NCBI RefSeq assembly: GCF_018691265.1 | Contig: NW_024881278.1 | Location: 10,168,001-10,232,000, forward strand | Length of the DNA stretch: 64,000 nucleotides | Source of the DNA: Tyto alba | Lineage: Eukaryota; Chordata; Aves; Strigiformes; Tytonidae | Direction of reading: 5' to 3' | Shown: positions 35,780-47,348 of the stretch, in pieces | Position numbering within the stretch: position 1 is the first letter of the stretch | Layout of the letters: each line of letters opens with the position of its first letter | Notes under the pieces: model-generated | Seen by the model: the letters and a program-made list of their open reading frames with translations, nothing else | What the model was told of the DNA's origin: nothing | Database searches by the model: none | Translations under genes and position numbers: made by a program

Positions 35780-36589
35780 CAATCTGTGTTTCTTTCACCC
35801 TTGACAAAATTTCTAAATATGAGAAAACTCTCTCTTCCTCATAGGGAGGAATACAAGTCAAATAGACATATTTTGTGGCTTGTTTTGAGAGAGAGAAAAT
35901 TGTCATTAAATAGTAAATTCTGACCTTGCATGCGGGAAGTCTTAGACAGGATCTGGGCTTTGGGAAGTATTCAGCAGGTTTGAGATGTGTGTCCCAAATC
36001 CTTACTCGCTTTGGATATAATTGCACTAGCTGTAGACATAAAAACAGATCCATTTATTCTAATTGTGATGAAAGGCAGTCACTTCAGGTTCCCTTTCACA
36101 GTAGGGACTTTTCTAATGGGACCATTGCTCATAGGTCTCACTTTCCTGAAACAAGGGAGCCAAGAAAATGATTTTTATTACAAGCAACAAGAATATTAAG
36201 TTGTGTTTTTAATTCCAGGTATCTATGCTCTTTTGTTAGTTTTAATATTAATGAACTTCTGTATTTCACTGGAATTACAGTTTGTTGGGGTTTGCACTGT
36301 TGCAGAATCTCAAGGGCACAAAGGCTGTTAGCATGTGTTGAGTATCTTTTCTTGATGATTTCCTAACTGGTGTTGGGAACAAGACCCTGCTTCTAATCAG
36401 GAAGCAGGCAATGCATTCAGAGAAACCTTTCCAAATTTTTTCCAGGTTATCATCATCTGTCCAAGTCAGTGCAATTACATGTTAGAATAATAAAAACCTC
36501 AAACAGATAACAAGGGAGAGATAGCTTTCCTTTCCTCCCACTCCAGGTCATGAAACTAATGTCTCCGTAGGAAATTTGTGTGTAACTTT

Positions 36590-37150
36590 CTAATGTCTCT
36601 TTCTGTTTTGATGTGCCCAGAATCATCTCTGGATCTTTCTTTTTTTCCCTCTCCTATCTCTTCCCATCTGCCACTGCTTACCACAGTGTCAGAATTGGAT
36701 GCTCCACTTGAATCCTACTCTGGGGTTCTCACCTGTCCCTTCAGTTTTCTTCTCTCCTGCCTGTTTTGGAGGCTCTTACCTTTCTCTCTGCCTGTAACTG
36801 CGCACTGCCTAAAAGCATGCTCTTGGGGTATCTTACGTTAACAAAACTTCTGTAGCTCCCACATCGGTCTGAGGTTATGTTTTTTTCCCTCTTTTGTTTC
36901 CTTTCCTTTATCTCCAAAAGTCCTGTGCTGCACAGACTTCCTCTGCATCTCTCTCCTCGAGTCTTTCTTGTCTGCCTTCTGCCCTTTCCCTACCTCAGAA
37001 GTGGCACAAAGCAAGGCTCCTAATGAGCTACACCTTGATCAATTTAAGGTGCATGCCTCTGGCTTATTCTTCTTGATTTCACTGCTGCCTTTGGCAAAGA
37101 TAATCACTCTCACCTCCTCTTCTTTCTCTCTTCTCCTGCCTTTTGTGATT
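36590..37150 (+). repeat. Long pyrimidine-rich tract
   Basis: Over about 560 bp the plus strand is dominated by C and T with many TCTCTTC, CCTTTCC and CTCCTGCC words. ORFs open on the plus strand as Ser/Leu/Pro-rich frames (60-87 codons) because stops are rare in such sequence. It could be a heavily decayed L2-type LINE 3' region, which is also C/T-rich, but no specific block can be aligned by eye. Confidence 0.5.
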
Positions 37151-37621
37151 ATATGACATCCTGATGATGTGTTGTTGACTGGTCACCTACAAATCTGGAG
37201 CAGCAAGTAGTCCAAAGGACAAATAGTTCTGACACCTGCAAGTGAAAAGCTATTTCTGTGATCTATTAAGAGAATACTTAAAATCCTTTTTATATCCAGC
37301 TGAAGTTCTGTTTGCAAATGCTTCTGAATTGAAAATAATTACAAAAGAGATTTTGATATTCTTACCATGAGTAGCACAATAGCTCCAGATTGCTCCAGTA
37401 AGAATTTTCATTGAAATCAACGGGAATATCCCAGCAGTAAACAATGAAAAATATTTGAATAGGGTCAAAATAGAGATTCTATGAATTTTTGACTATGGCT
37501 TAATCAGAAGTTTCACATAAAGGATTACCACTGCAGGATTTGATAATATTTTTCCCTTTTGGTGTTCAGATCTACAGATATTGGAAGCAGCATGACTGGG
37601 GAATGCTAATTCTTAATTGGT

Positions 37622-38194
37622 GAAGCATGACCCACAGGTCAAGGGAGGTGATTCTGCCCCTACACTCTGCTCTCATGAGACCTCACCTGCAGTACTGCGT
37701 TCAGCTCTGGGGTCCCCAACATAAGAACGACATGAACCTGTTAGAGCAAATCCAGAGGAGACCATGAAGATGATCAGGGGACTGAAGCACCTCCCTTATG
37801 AGGACAGAATGAGAGAGTTGGGGCTGTTCAGCCTGGAGAAGAAAAGGCTGAGGGAAGACCTTATAGCAGCCTTCCAGTACTTAATGGGGGCCTACAAGAA
37901 AGATGGGGAGGGTCTTTTTACAAGGGCGTGTAGAGATAGGACAAGGGCTAATGGTTTTAAATTGAAAGATTGTGGATATGAGAAAGAAGTTCTTCACTGT
38001 GAGGGTGATGAGACACTGGCACAGGTTGCCCAGAGCAGCTGTGGCTGCCCCCTCCCTGGAAGGGTTCAAGTCCAGGCTGGACGGGGCTTTGAGAAACATG
38101 GTCTAGTGGAAGGTGTCCCTGCCCATGGCAGGGGAGTTAGAACTAGATGATCTTTAGGGTCCCTTCCAACCCAAAACATTCTGTGATTCTATGA
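37622..38194 (+). mobile_element. CR1 3' fragment, 573 bp
   Basis: Starts GAAGCATGACCCACAGGTCA and matches the last 574 bp of the larger CR1 copy (31910-32483) over its whole length with many substitutions. It ends ATTCTGTGATTCTATGA, two copies of the short CR1 3' terminal repeat, with no poly(A). The strong 5' truncation is normal for target-primed retrotransposition. It lies in the same orientation 5.1 kb downstream of the first copy. Because it spans different sequence lengths upstream, it is an independent insertion and not a duplication. Confidence 0.95.
37764..38150 (+). pseudogene. CR1 ORF2 C-terminal remnant, open 128 codons
   Basis: Reads MIRGLKHLPYEDRMRELGLF, SLEKKRLREDLIAAFQYLMG, then GEGLFTRACRDRTRANGFKL, matching the extreme C-terminus of CR1 ORF2 (LEHLSYEERLRELGLFSLEKRRL-type). 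After about residue 75 the frame departs from the family (HCEGDETLAQVAQSSCGCP is the shifted reading of the FFTVRVMRHWHRLPRAAVAAP block), so one indel separates the two parts. The ORF is open by chance and not by selection. Confidence 0.85.
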
Positions 38195-41100
38195 TGTGAT
38201 TGGTTGACCTGCAACTCTTTCAGCTGATTCTTCTTTTCCTTCTTTGTGTTGTAAGAAAGGGATATTGTCTTTCTTATTTTAAATAGTTAACTCTTCCAGG
38301 TAGGGAATTTATCTTACTTAATATTCATAAAGTTTCATTCAAGTGAAGAGTTCTGCATTAGTAATAGATGATTGTCATTAAGAAGTTCATTATGCGCAGG
38401 CAAAGTACAATTGGGTATACCATTTTCATGAAGAGTACCGTAAGGGTATTTATCACCATTCAAAAGCTATTGCTTCTGTGCTTGAATTAATGGGAAGCTT
38501 GCAGTGCTGAAAGTGATGGAAAACAAACAGAGTAGATAATAAGGTTATAATAATGTTTTGGGGATTTGCATTGTTTAAAATGAAAGCATGACTTCAAATG
38601 CCTATAGAGGTGACACAATGACATACCTGTTAAAATTTATAGAATCAAGAATTCTCTATGGTCTGCTGATTAATAAGCTTGGGTAGCATTTGTGTCTGCA
38701 AGATATGACACTCATACCATCTGAAGTGTGTATCATAACCCAATGATTTAATATAATGTTCATACAAGTTAGAGCTTGCAGCATATCTCATCTAGAGTAA
38801 AGTGCAAGATCAGAAAAGCCTGAAGTACACATATTTGTACATTGCATTTTATGTGAAATTCAGAGCCAGTCTTCTTTCAAGGTTTAATCTAGTCCTGTTA
38901 TTTCCCTCAAGGTTTTTCCATTCTCTTCCAGATTTATTAGGTTTAGAAAGATCTCTATGGTTATATCTCTTTTAAGTGAATTAAACCCTTCTTCGGGTAA
39001 CCTTAAGGTATCAATAAAAATACATTTTACATATTTTATTTTAAAGATTTATTTAGATTAAAAACATTTTAATTTTGATCCATCCTTTTGAATAACTAAG
39101 ACTTATGAAAGGGTCATGAAATACACAGGTTTTGCATCAAAAGTCTACCTGAATAAAAATTAAGACTGTACAGTTTTCAGTGTCCAGATAAGGGACTGTA
39201 TTTGTAGAGGTATATTTCTGTGTAGGTATGTATGTATGTTTGTGTGTGCATTCACTTTTCAAAGTAAAGTCAAAGGATCAATCTTTTACACCCTCTGAGG
39301 GTGCTTGAGGAAATGCAGTCATGAGGTAATGAAGTGAAGCATATTACTTATTGAATGTGTTTCATCTCAGTCTTGTGAGAAAGTCTACATGTCATACAAA
39401 ACCATTGGGAATTGTTTGCTGAAAATTTGGCTGAAGCTCACTTAAAAGATTATCAAAACTTTCACATTTCTTTGTGATTGCAGGTCTGCACCATTTGCAA
39501 TGATTCCTGACCATACAAAGTGAGAACACAATCCTCTTAAAACAATTTCAGCTGCTGAAAGTGCAGAATTCTGATTTTCATTTGATTTCCTGACTGGTGT
39601 AATAAAATAACTCATAGACGGAAAATAATGAGTGATCAGACTTTTATTCTTCATCTGAGTTTTTTTATGACCTTAAAATTTTTTTTTTAATTTATTTTGC
39701 AAACATACTGAGCAGCTTTGTCAAGAAATCTGTATCAAGCCATTCTATTGCTATCTGGAATGAAACCTGTGCTATTTCAATTACTCCTTCCTCAGCAAAA
39801 TGTTTTACTGAGAGAACTTATTAATTCTTACTAATCTGGAAGCAAACAGAAAAAAAACGGTTAGCCTCTACTGTGGTCTCAATGGTAGGGTTCTCAACTG
39901 GTGTACACATTCAAAACTGTGTAAGTTTCTATCATTGTAAATGGCATCGCTAAAGAAATTTCCTTGACTTTGTCATAATGGTTGTACCGTTGATTTTTTT
40001 AGTCTTCTGTCACTGCTGAGCAGGGTATCATCCCTTCTCCTCCCTTTTTCCCCAGAACCCAAAAATGTCTTTCCTTTTTTCTTCTATGCCATTTTTGTAT
40101 GCTTGTTTCATATGCAGTCACTAAATAATAATAAATTCAATTAAAATAGTCAGATTTAATCTGTATTTTTTTCCTGCTTGTTAAGGATTTATTTATTTAT
40201 TAATTCATTGAGAAAGGTGCTCTGCAACAGGTTATATTTGACAAAACATAACTCACAGTACTCACTGTCATCTCTGAATTATTTGATTTGATTTAAGGGA
40301 ATCATGCAAAGGGAAAACAAAGAAGAAATCTTTCCTCACTAACTATGCTAATTATGCAGAGAGTCTGTCTGAGTTTTTATATGAAGATTTACTGATATAT
40401 TATTTGATTATATCTCTGAACCTCTCATTTTTGATCATCCAGTAAAACTACCCTGCTCTCTTTTTTTTTTTTTTCATTTTTATTTGGAGTACAAAGAGTA
40501 GGTCAGACACAACTATTCTACCATGGTTTCTTTACCCACCTATTCACAGTTATGCTAAGCCTCTTTCAGTACTGCAATATGATAAAATGATATTTCTCTC
40601 TCTTGCTTGATTCATTCTTTCATGGAAGATTTATGTACATATTAAATTTTGGGTTACTTTTTTAATACTGAAGAAATGAATACATTCTATTCTGTGACTG
40701 TAAAAGTATGCTTTGTATTTGGGGCAGTGAAGCAGAAGGTTGTTAAGGTTGGAGGTGGTTTTTAATTCCAGTGTGAGTTCATTGCACAGATCTGGAGATG
40801 CCCCAGAGAAGATTCGTGTCTTTCTTGAATGATCCGTATATTTGCAGCAAATAGGTGCACTGTGACCAATAAACAAAGTTATAAACTATAGGCTATCATT
40901 TTGGAGGTTTATTAATCATCACCTCCTTGCTTTTACCAAGGTGTCATTGGTAAAACACAATTTGGAAAGCAGCATACAACTGTGCTTTGACATTTGAATA
41001 TTCCTAGGCTTTGATGCCGAATCCAAGGGAAGAGGAATCCACAAGACCTGCAGACTCAGAAATCTGGTCCTCTGTCACCCTGGCAGCATTTCAGAAAGCT

Positions 41101-44100
41101 GTTACTGAACCTTGCTCTTCTGACAGCTTAAAACTTACACCTGATTTTCAGCCTCAGTGTATTAGTAACCAGTTCACACCAAATTGTTCTTTTGCCAACA
41201 CTGCCTTTTGCAGTTAGCCTCATTCTTTGTATTTACCCACAGGTAGACATAGACTGAGTTATAGCTGGCCACAGGCTTCGAGAGGATAGGGTGAACAAGC
41301 TGGGTTCTTCTGGTTTTCCTTTGTAAGATGGACTTTCCATCCTCCTAATCATCTTGGCACCTGCCTCAGCTTGCATTTGTCTTTCCTAGACCTGAGGAAG
41401 TCTGTATACTTTAGCAGAGGAGTTAACATCAGTGTCTTCTGCAATGAGACAAACTTTCTCTGTCACTAGCAGAAATAATGGCCAAGCCTCTACTGAGAAA
41501 TAAAATAGTCCAGCCCCGGCCCCTTTCCCTCAATACAAGTGTCAGTGTAGAGCTCCTGTCGGTATACTCTTCTCCTCTAGGATGGGATGAATTTCTCGAT
41601 ATTGCCTATGGGAATAGCCTCTGGCCTGCACTGCTCTGCAGATTTCCCTGGGCATTACAAGAGGCTGTGCTAGCACTCACAGGCCAAACCGGAGGCACCA
41701 GGTACGCAAGGGTAAACGGCACGGCCACGACAGCAGCTCAGTCTCTGCTCCTGGTCAGCCCACCAGCACAGAGAGCGCCGCTGCCACTGCCGCTGCGGGC
41801 ACTGCTGCTCCACACGGGCAGCTCGCAGCCACCCTGCAGCTGGGTCTGTCATGCTGATCTCTCTCACCTTCTATTGATGGCCGATATTTTGTATTAGCTC
41901 CTCAGTGTTCAAACTTACAGTTCATGGTGAATTTTATCCCATTTCATTACTCCTGCTTTTGAGGTAATTTAGGCTTTTTGGATGGTATCTCCACTCCTCT
42001 GCTGATAGTACCTTCCAACTTCATGTCCTCAGAAGGTTTTAGGAGTCCACTCCAATGTTTTTTGCCAAAGGTCTTAATGAAAGCAGTAGATTAAACTGAT
42101 CTTGAGATCCTTTTTGGGGGACTCTGCTGGTAATCTGCTACCGTTCCTATGAATATAAAAGTTGAAGTTTCTTCTTTAGGTTCTTTAGCCATCTTTCAAT
42201 TCCCGTCTTTCTATTCCATATCAGTTTGCCTTATGGCACTATGCTCAGTGGTTTTATGAAGACTAAATACATTGAACTTAGGGCTTTACATTTTCTAGAA
42301 AATCTCTTATTTAAGAGACTTTTACACCTGTAGAACAGGTCCCAGACAGCACAACTGCACAGTTCGGGGCTTTTACTTCTTACACTTTCTTTTCCACCAA
42401 ACCAGCTCCTTCATTCTCTTCCTCTACCTTATGGCCTTTACAAAGAATTTAATAATACATTATTTTAATTTTTAAATTCTGTGTATTTTACCTGAGCCAA
42501 AGGTATTTGGCTAACACTATTGCTGGCAGAAATTCTACATTTACCTATAAATTTACCTGGCAAATGTCACTGTGGAATATTGCACAGGGTCACTGAGCAA
42601 CATACAAAAATGTATTCATACAAGCAGGAAAGGAGATATTTCTGTTTTGCTAATAGGGAAATGAGGCATAAAGCTGTTAAAAGCCATTTAAATTTAATAC
42701 AGAAATTCTTCCAAATCTCTTCCAAGAGTATGGTCTTCTCAGCAAGAATAATCCTAAGCATACAAATAAAAATCAGTCAACAAGGCTCACATTTCAAGCC
42801 CTGAATGTTGAAGATTTATAGTGTCATACACGTGGGAATTGGGAGAGTTACCAAACACTCTTAAATACAGTTTGCAGAGTAAGTTGTTTGTACGAATTTA
42901 AAAGAATAAAAAAATATGAAAAGCCTGATGGGTATTTCACAACAAATTATCTGCTTGGCTGACTTTGAGAATAAATCTTTTTAGAAGTTAGTTAAGACTG
43001 TTTCACAGCTGCTTTTTTTTTTTTTTGCCATTTGTTATAAGATTGCCAACATGAAGATATTTTGGCTATTGCTAGGAACTGGTATATGACCACCACTAAT
43101 TTTCCACAGGTAAGAGATTTCACAAGGTAATAATTTACAGTCATTTCCAACTAATTTCTCAAAAATCTTTGAGCTCATCTAAATTATGGTGTCTTTATTC
43201 TTATTCTAGTTTCTAACCCACCTACATTTTTCACCCCCTTCCCTCTCTGAAGTCAGGAAATTTGGAAAACTTACTGAAACTTATAATTTGCAATTTGTGA
43301 ATACAGTTTCCTGTGTGCCCTTTCTCAGCTGTCACTTCATTTGCCTTCTTCATAGCACTATTCCTTATCGTAAAATGAAATTAATTTACTCCTTCATCTC
43401 TTTTTATCAATCTTGTGTTTTCCTCCTCTTAGATTATTTCTTCCTCTGTCTCCATTTACTCAATGAAATTTCAAGTCTATTCACAGATGTGCTTTTTCCT
43501 CTTAGCATTTAAAAAAGTTCTCCTTAGCCTTGTCACTTGTGTGTGCCATTATAATAATCTGTCATTTGGTATGCCATGCTGTGGGTTTTTATTTCTTAGG
43601 TTTTTATTTTTATTTCCCTGCTGCTTTGTTTGAAATTTTGCAATTAGGGGTCACTAGAAGTATCTAATTCTTAGCAGTCTTTGGGTTTATCTTTATTGCT
43701 CTAAACAGGCTTACAGACTGATTAAGAGTCCTAAAGCAGTATATTGAGATATGGGAAATACTCAAAACTCCTCATTAACATTTGCTGAGTTTTGTTAAAT
43801 GGAAAGTAATTATGAGTTCCATTGTATCATGCAGGTAGTCATTAGTGTTGAGTATGTCTTTGGGAAATAAGATAGCAAATCAGAGCAAAGCATTTAGCTG
43901 CCTACATCTATTTGGATACAATAACTGTAATGACAGCCAAGAGACCCAAATGGTTCATGGTGCAAGTAGTTTTCTATTATTTTTCCCCTTCTACTTTTTG
44001 GGATACAAGATTATTGTGGTTGTAGAAATGTAGCAAGACACTGTTGTTTCTTTCCAGTGGAGTTTTTGTATAAGTTGTCCTATTTCAAATAACAGATTAA

Positions 44101-45630
44101 TAAACATCAATAAAGGTGACATTAATACAATTTTTAAAATGTGCTGATATCGTCCTTTTAGTTTTCCAGAAGATGAATGTTGTCTTGTGATCCCAGTCTC
44201 TTTGAGACTGAGGAACCCTTTGAAGCATGTCCTATTTCTCCCATGGGACCTTGCCCTGCTTCACCTGGAAACGGGGACAGGAGGAGATGGAGTGTGCATG
44301 AGGCTCACTCACAAGCCTTGGTTCAGTCTATAATAGCTCAAAACTGGACCAAATGGAGAGATCCTGAGAGTGTGAGAATTTAAGCCACAGAACCCTTAAT
44401 ATGGGCCTCTTCTCATCATGTTCTACAACCCTGACCCCTGCTCATCTGGGCAGCCAATGCAATTTCATTATGCAAAATCAATCTAAGAAATACCACATCT
44501 ACAAATTTAATTAGAGATTGTTAATTTAGAAAAACCCTCAGATTTCAGTTATTTCTATTTTTTCCTCCAAATTTCAGCATGGCATTATTAACTGAGTTTA
44601 TATATCATCATTCTTCACTCCTCCACCCTGATTTTCTAATGGGCCACAAAGGTTGCATTCATACACCTCTCTCATCATCCTGATATACGCAAAACATTCG
44701 TCTCATTATTTTAAACCAAAAATAGACAGGCAGACAGTTATGTGGACTGGATGCCTTACAGGCTGTATGCAAGGGTCTCAGAGCAATGCACTGCTTTCCA
44801 ATAAAGGCTGTGAATTCTTTCACAACACATCTGTTACTCCATCCATTCTCAGTCAACCATATAAAGCTTGCTTTGCTATCAACTTACTCAAGAACTTTGA
44901 AGCTATGTTTCATCCTTCTGATCTAGCTGTCTAATGCTTTGCTTTTTCCCCAGAGTATAGGCATTTTATGTGCCAATTGAAGTGATAGATTTAGCCACAG
45001 GGAATGATGTATGCAGACAGTAGATTTCTTGCAGTTTTCACTAACATATATCACCTTTTTTCGTATACAATGTTTATTCCAGTGGGTCTTTTTCACTGAA
45101 TTTAGTCAGCTTGCAGAGCTGTTTTTATGGTGCTGCACATCCTAGTGCTATGTATCACCTCCTACCCAGAATTACAGTGGAAGTGAGTCTTCCATAAATA
45201 TCTCAGGGAACAGTAAAAGGCTTGAATGTAGCAAAGAGAACATCTGCTAAAATTGGATGTTTATGTCATATGCTGTATTGTGTATTGTTTCTTGATGCAT
45301 TGTATTAAATCACAGAAGTGCTACATCAGATCAGCTGTGATATGGCATGCATGTGTTATGTGGGTTTATTCCCTTTAATATTTAAAGATTTCTTTGTCTT
45401 TTTGTATCCTTGCATTTCTGAACAGAAATCAGGCAGAAGCTGACTTGCATTTTGACTCCAGAAGGGTGGATCATGAGTAAATAAGCCTTTTATTCCATGC
45501 TTTGTAAAATACAAGCAAGAAAAGTGAATGTTCACAGTGACCATTGTATACACAGCTTGCTTTCGCAGAAATTATTTACCAGGGAGATTTCGTTTACCTA
45601 AAACATGCCATCTTTCAAGAAAGCTAAAAG
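38195..45630. other. Unique AT-rich non-coding sequence
   Basis: No gene recognised. T runs lie at 40461-40474 and 43013-43026. A GC- and CpG-richer patch at about 41640-41850 opens a 139-codon plus-strand ORF (41478-41897) rich in Ala/Leu/Pro with a companion ORF on the other strand, and neither resembles a known family. A block at 42650-42690 (AATAGGGAAATGAGGCATAA) is a faint MIR-like phrase. A 68-codon ORF at 44177-44383 is preceded by TTTTAGTTTTCCAG but has no clear donor. Confidence 0.6.
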
Positions 45631-45674
<44 letters not shown>

Positions 45675-45678
45675 AGAG
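45631..45678 (+). repeat. Poly(A) tract of 41 bases followed by (GA)n
   Basis: An uninterrupted A run at 45631-45671 then GAGAGAGA. This is the longest homopolymer in the window. No retroposon body or matching flanking duplication is apparent. The true length is likely polymorphic and prone to sequencing error. Confidence 0.95.
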
Positions 45679-47229
45679 AAAAATCATCACCCTATTTACA
45701 GGCTCTGAGATAATATCAGAGCATGGTGTTTCAGCCATTTCTGTTACCCAGCTGCCCACTTGGAATGTGAACAACCCCTGTTGCAGAGACATGCAGGTTG
45801 CAAGGAAAGGTGTCTATCTTATGTTCTGTTAACACATATAAATTAAGTTAAAAATCAACTCATATTTTTCAGTTTTTGTTACATAGTGGGTGGAATTGTA
45901 TTTGTTTGACCCATCTTCCTTGCCTGCCCCTCCCAGCTCCTCCTCAAGCTCATGCTTACTGCTATTTTCCAGGCACGTGTATTTTAGAATGATTTTTAGA
46001 TTTTTTTTTCTTTCTTTTTTAATAACAATTTTGAAACACAGAAGCTGCAGTGGTTTTGGTGTGATAGATTAGAAGTCTCTTGAGTTACAAGACCAAATAG
46101 GAAAAATTCTGCCAAGAAAAGCCTCAAGTTCAACTGCATTAGCGTAGGTGTGCATAAGCAATTACCCACATAGCTGGATACAGACTGTTGACAGTTATTA
46201 GAAAGGTAAAATTCAGTATTTCTCTTATGAAATTGGATTTTTTTTATTTCCCTTTTGCTCCCCTAAGTATTCTCAACTCCTTAATTTTTCAGCATTAGTA
46301 GTTGGCCTGATCCAAAGTTTGGGTGTCAGTAAGCTTAGTAAGTGATTTCTTTGAAGTGTTAGGAGTCTTAAATACAGTTTTAGATTATATAAGTTAAGAA
46401 GTATGGGATTTTTCTGAATTGATTGTTGATGAAAACAGTAATTTCCCTTGACTCTTAAAAGCATATATATTAAAAAAACAAGTCCTGAATTGGGATGAAA
46501 CAATTTATTTTTTACTTTTTTTTAAATTCTTATGTAAGGAAATTTGGAGTGGAAGAGGATTTATATGAGAACCAAAGCGGAATGCTTTGTGTGGCTCCAG
46601 AAGTAATGGTTCTATATTTATTCCCTGGTACTTCATATATCACATATTCTCCTTTGGAGCTGCTGGTGGACTCTGCCTGGGGAGCAAAGCAGGCAAAAGA
46701 TAGGTCTTCTTCAGAAGTCTGTGGAGCCCAGCAGTTTCCTAAGTGTGGAGTTGGCAGGGAGAGGGTTGAGAACTAGGGAATCCCCTGCCTTCCTGGTCAG
46801 GAATTGGGGCATCCCAGCTGCTCAGTGCCACCCCAGAGAGACCCCCAGGTCCTCTCTGCCTGCTCCCTGTCAGTGGTTCTGATAGAGATATGTCCCTCAG
46901 CAGTGTCTCATCCACCAAGAGGCACATCCATCAAAAAACTCTTGACCATACCTAGTTGAAAAGTGTTTGCCATCTTTTTACAACATTAACCCCATCATAT
47001 TGTGTTGGGTTTCAAGCAACTACTCAGGAAAGGAAGGGACCGTCACTGAAACCTTTCATACAGGAACGAGAGGAAGTTACTGTGATATTTTAGAGTGCAC
47101 ACAGGTATCAGTGAAAAGAACAAAATGTCCAGCTCTGAACTTTGCCATTGATTTAGTCTAAGTCTGGAATTCCCTTAGTTAATAGAGATCTATTTTTCAG
47201 TGGGTCTACAGCAGTGTGAGACAGGAATA
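45679..47229. other. Unique AT-rich non-coding sequence
   Basis: No gene recognised. A 93-codon plus-strand ORF at 46495-46776 crosses a somewhat GC-richer patch and shows no domain. Confidence 0.65.
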
Positions 47230-47348
47230 TCTTCTGTCTCAGATTCCCCACCTATAAAATGCAAATTATACATTCACATCTACCTCAGCGGAGTCTTGTC
47301 AGGAGTAATTAGTTAATGTGTGTGAAATTCTTTAAGGTTGTAGAATAA
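47230..47348 (+). repeat. MIR/L2-like fossil
   Basis: The segment reads CTGTCTCAGATTCCCCACCT, then ATAAAATGCAAATTATACAT, then CTACCTCAGCGGAGTCTTGT, then CAGGAGTAATTAGTTAATGT, then GTGAAATTCTTTAAGGTTGTAG. It follows block by block the familiar CTGTGCCTCAGTTTCCCCATCTGTAAAATGGGGATAAT...CTACCTCACAGGG-TGTTGTGAGGATTAATTAGTTAATG...GTAAAGCGCTTTGAG wording of MIR/L2 3' ends. This is the clearest ancient fossil in the window and predates bird diversification. Confidence 0.68.

Larger units (their letters stand above)
32484..37621. other. Non-coding sequence between the two CR1 copies
   Basis: No gene recognised. A 197-codon minus-strand ORF (33519-34112) runs across an (AT)n repeat and a GC-rich patch at 33590-33700 and has no domain (see findings). 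A 126-codon plus-strand ORF (34702-35082) with one hydrophobic stretch (LLTLVLLVALCI) lies in a GC-richer patch, also without family resemblance. Near 37376-37440 the wording CATTGAAATCAACGGGAATA faintly resembles an old palindromic amniote repeat. A GATTCTATGA 10-mer at 37475-37484 is not preceded by a CR1 body. Confidence 0.6.

Noticed and set aside
36590..37150. L2 LINE ORF remnant in the pyrimidine-rich tract
   Set aside because: Composition is suggestive but no ordered coding block could be aligned, so it is kept as a low-complexity tract.
37475..37484. GATTCTATGA as a third CR1 3' end
   Set aside because: The CR1 body (CCCTTCCAACCC and upstream) is absent, so it is a chance 10-mer match.
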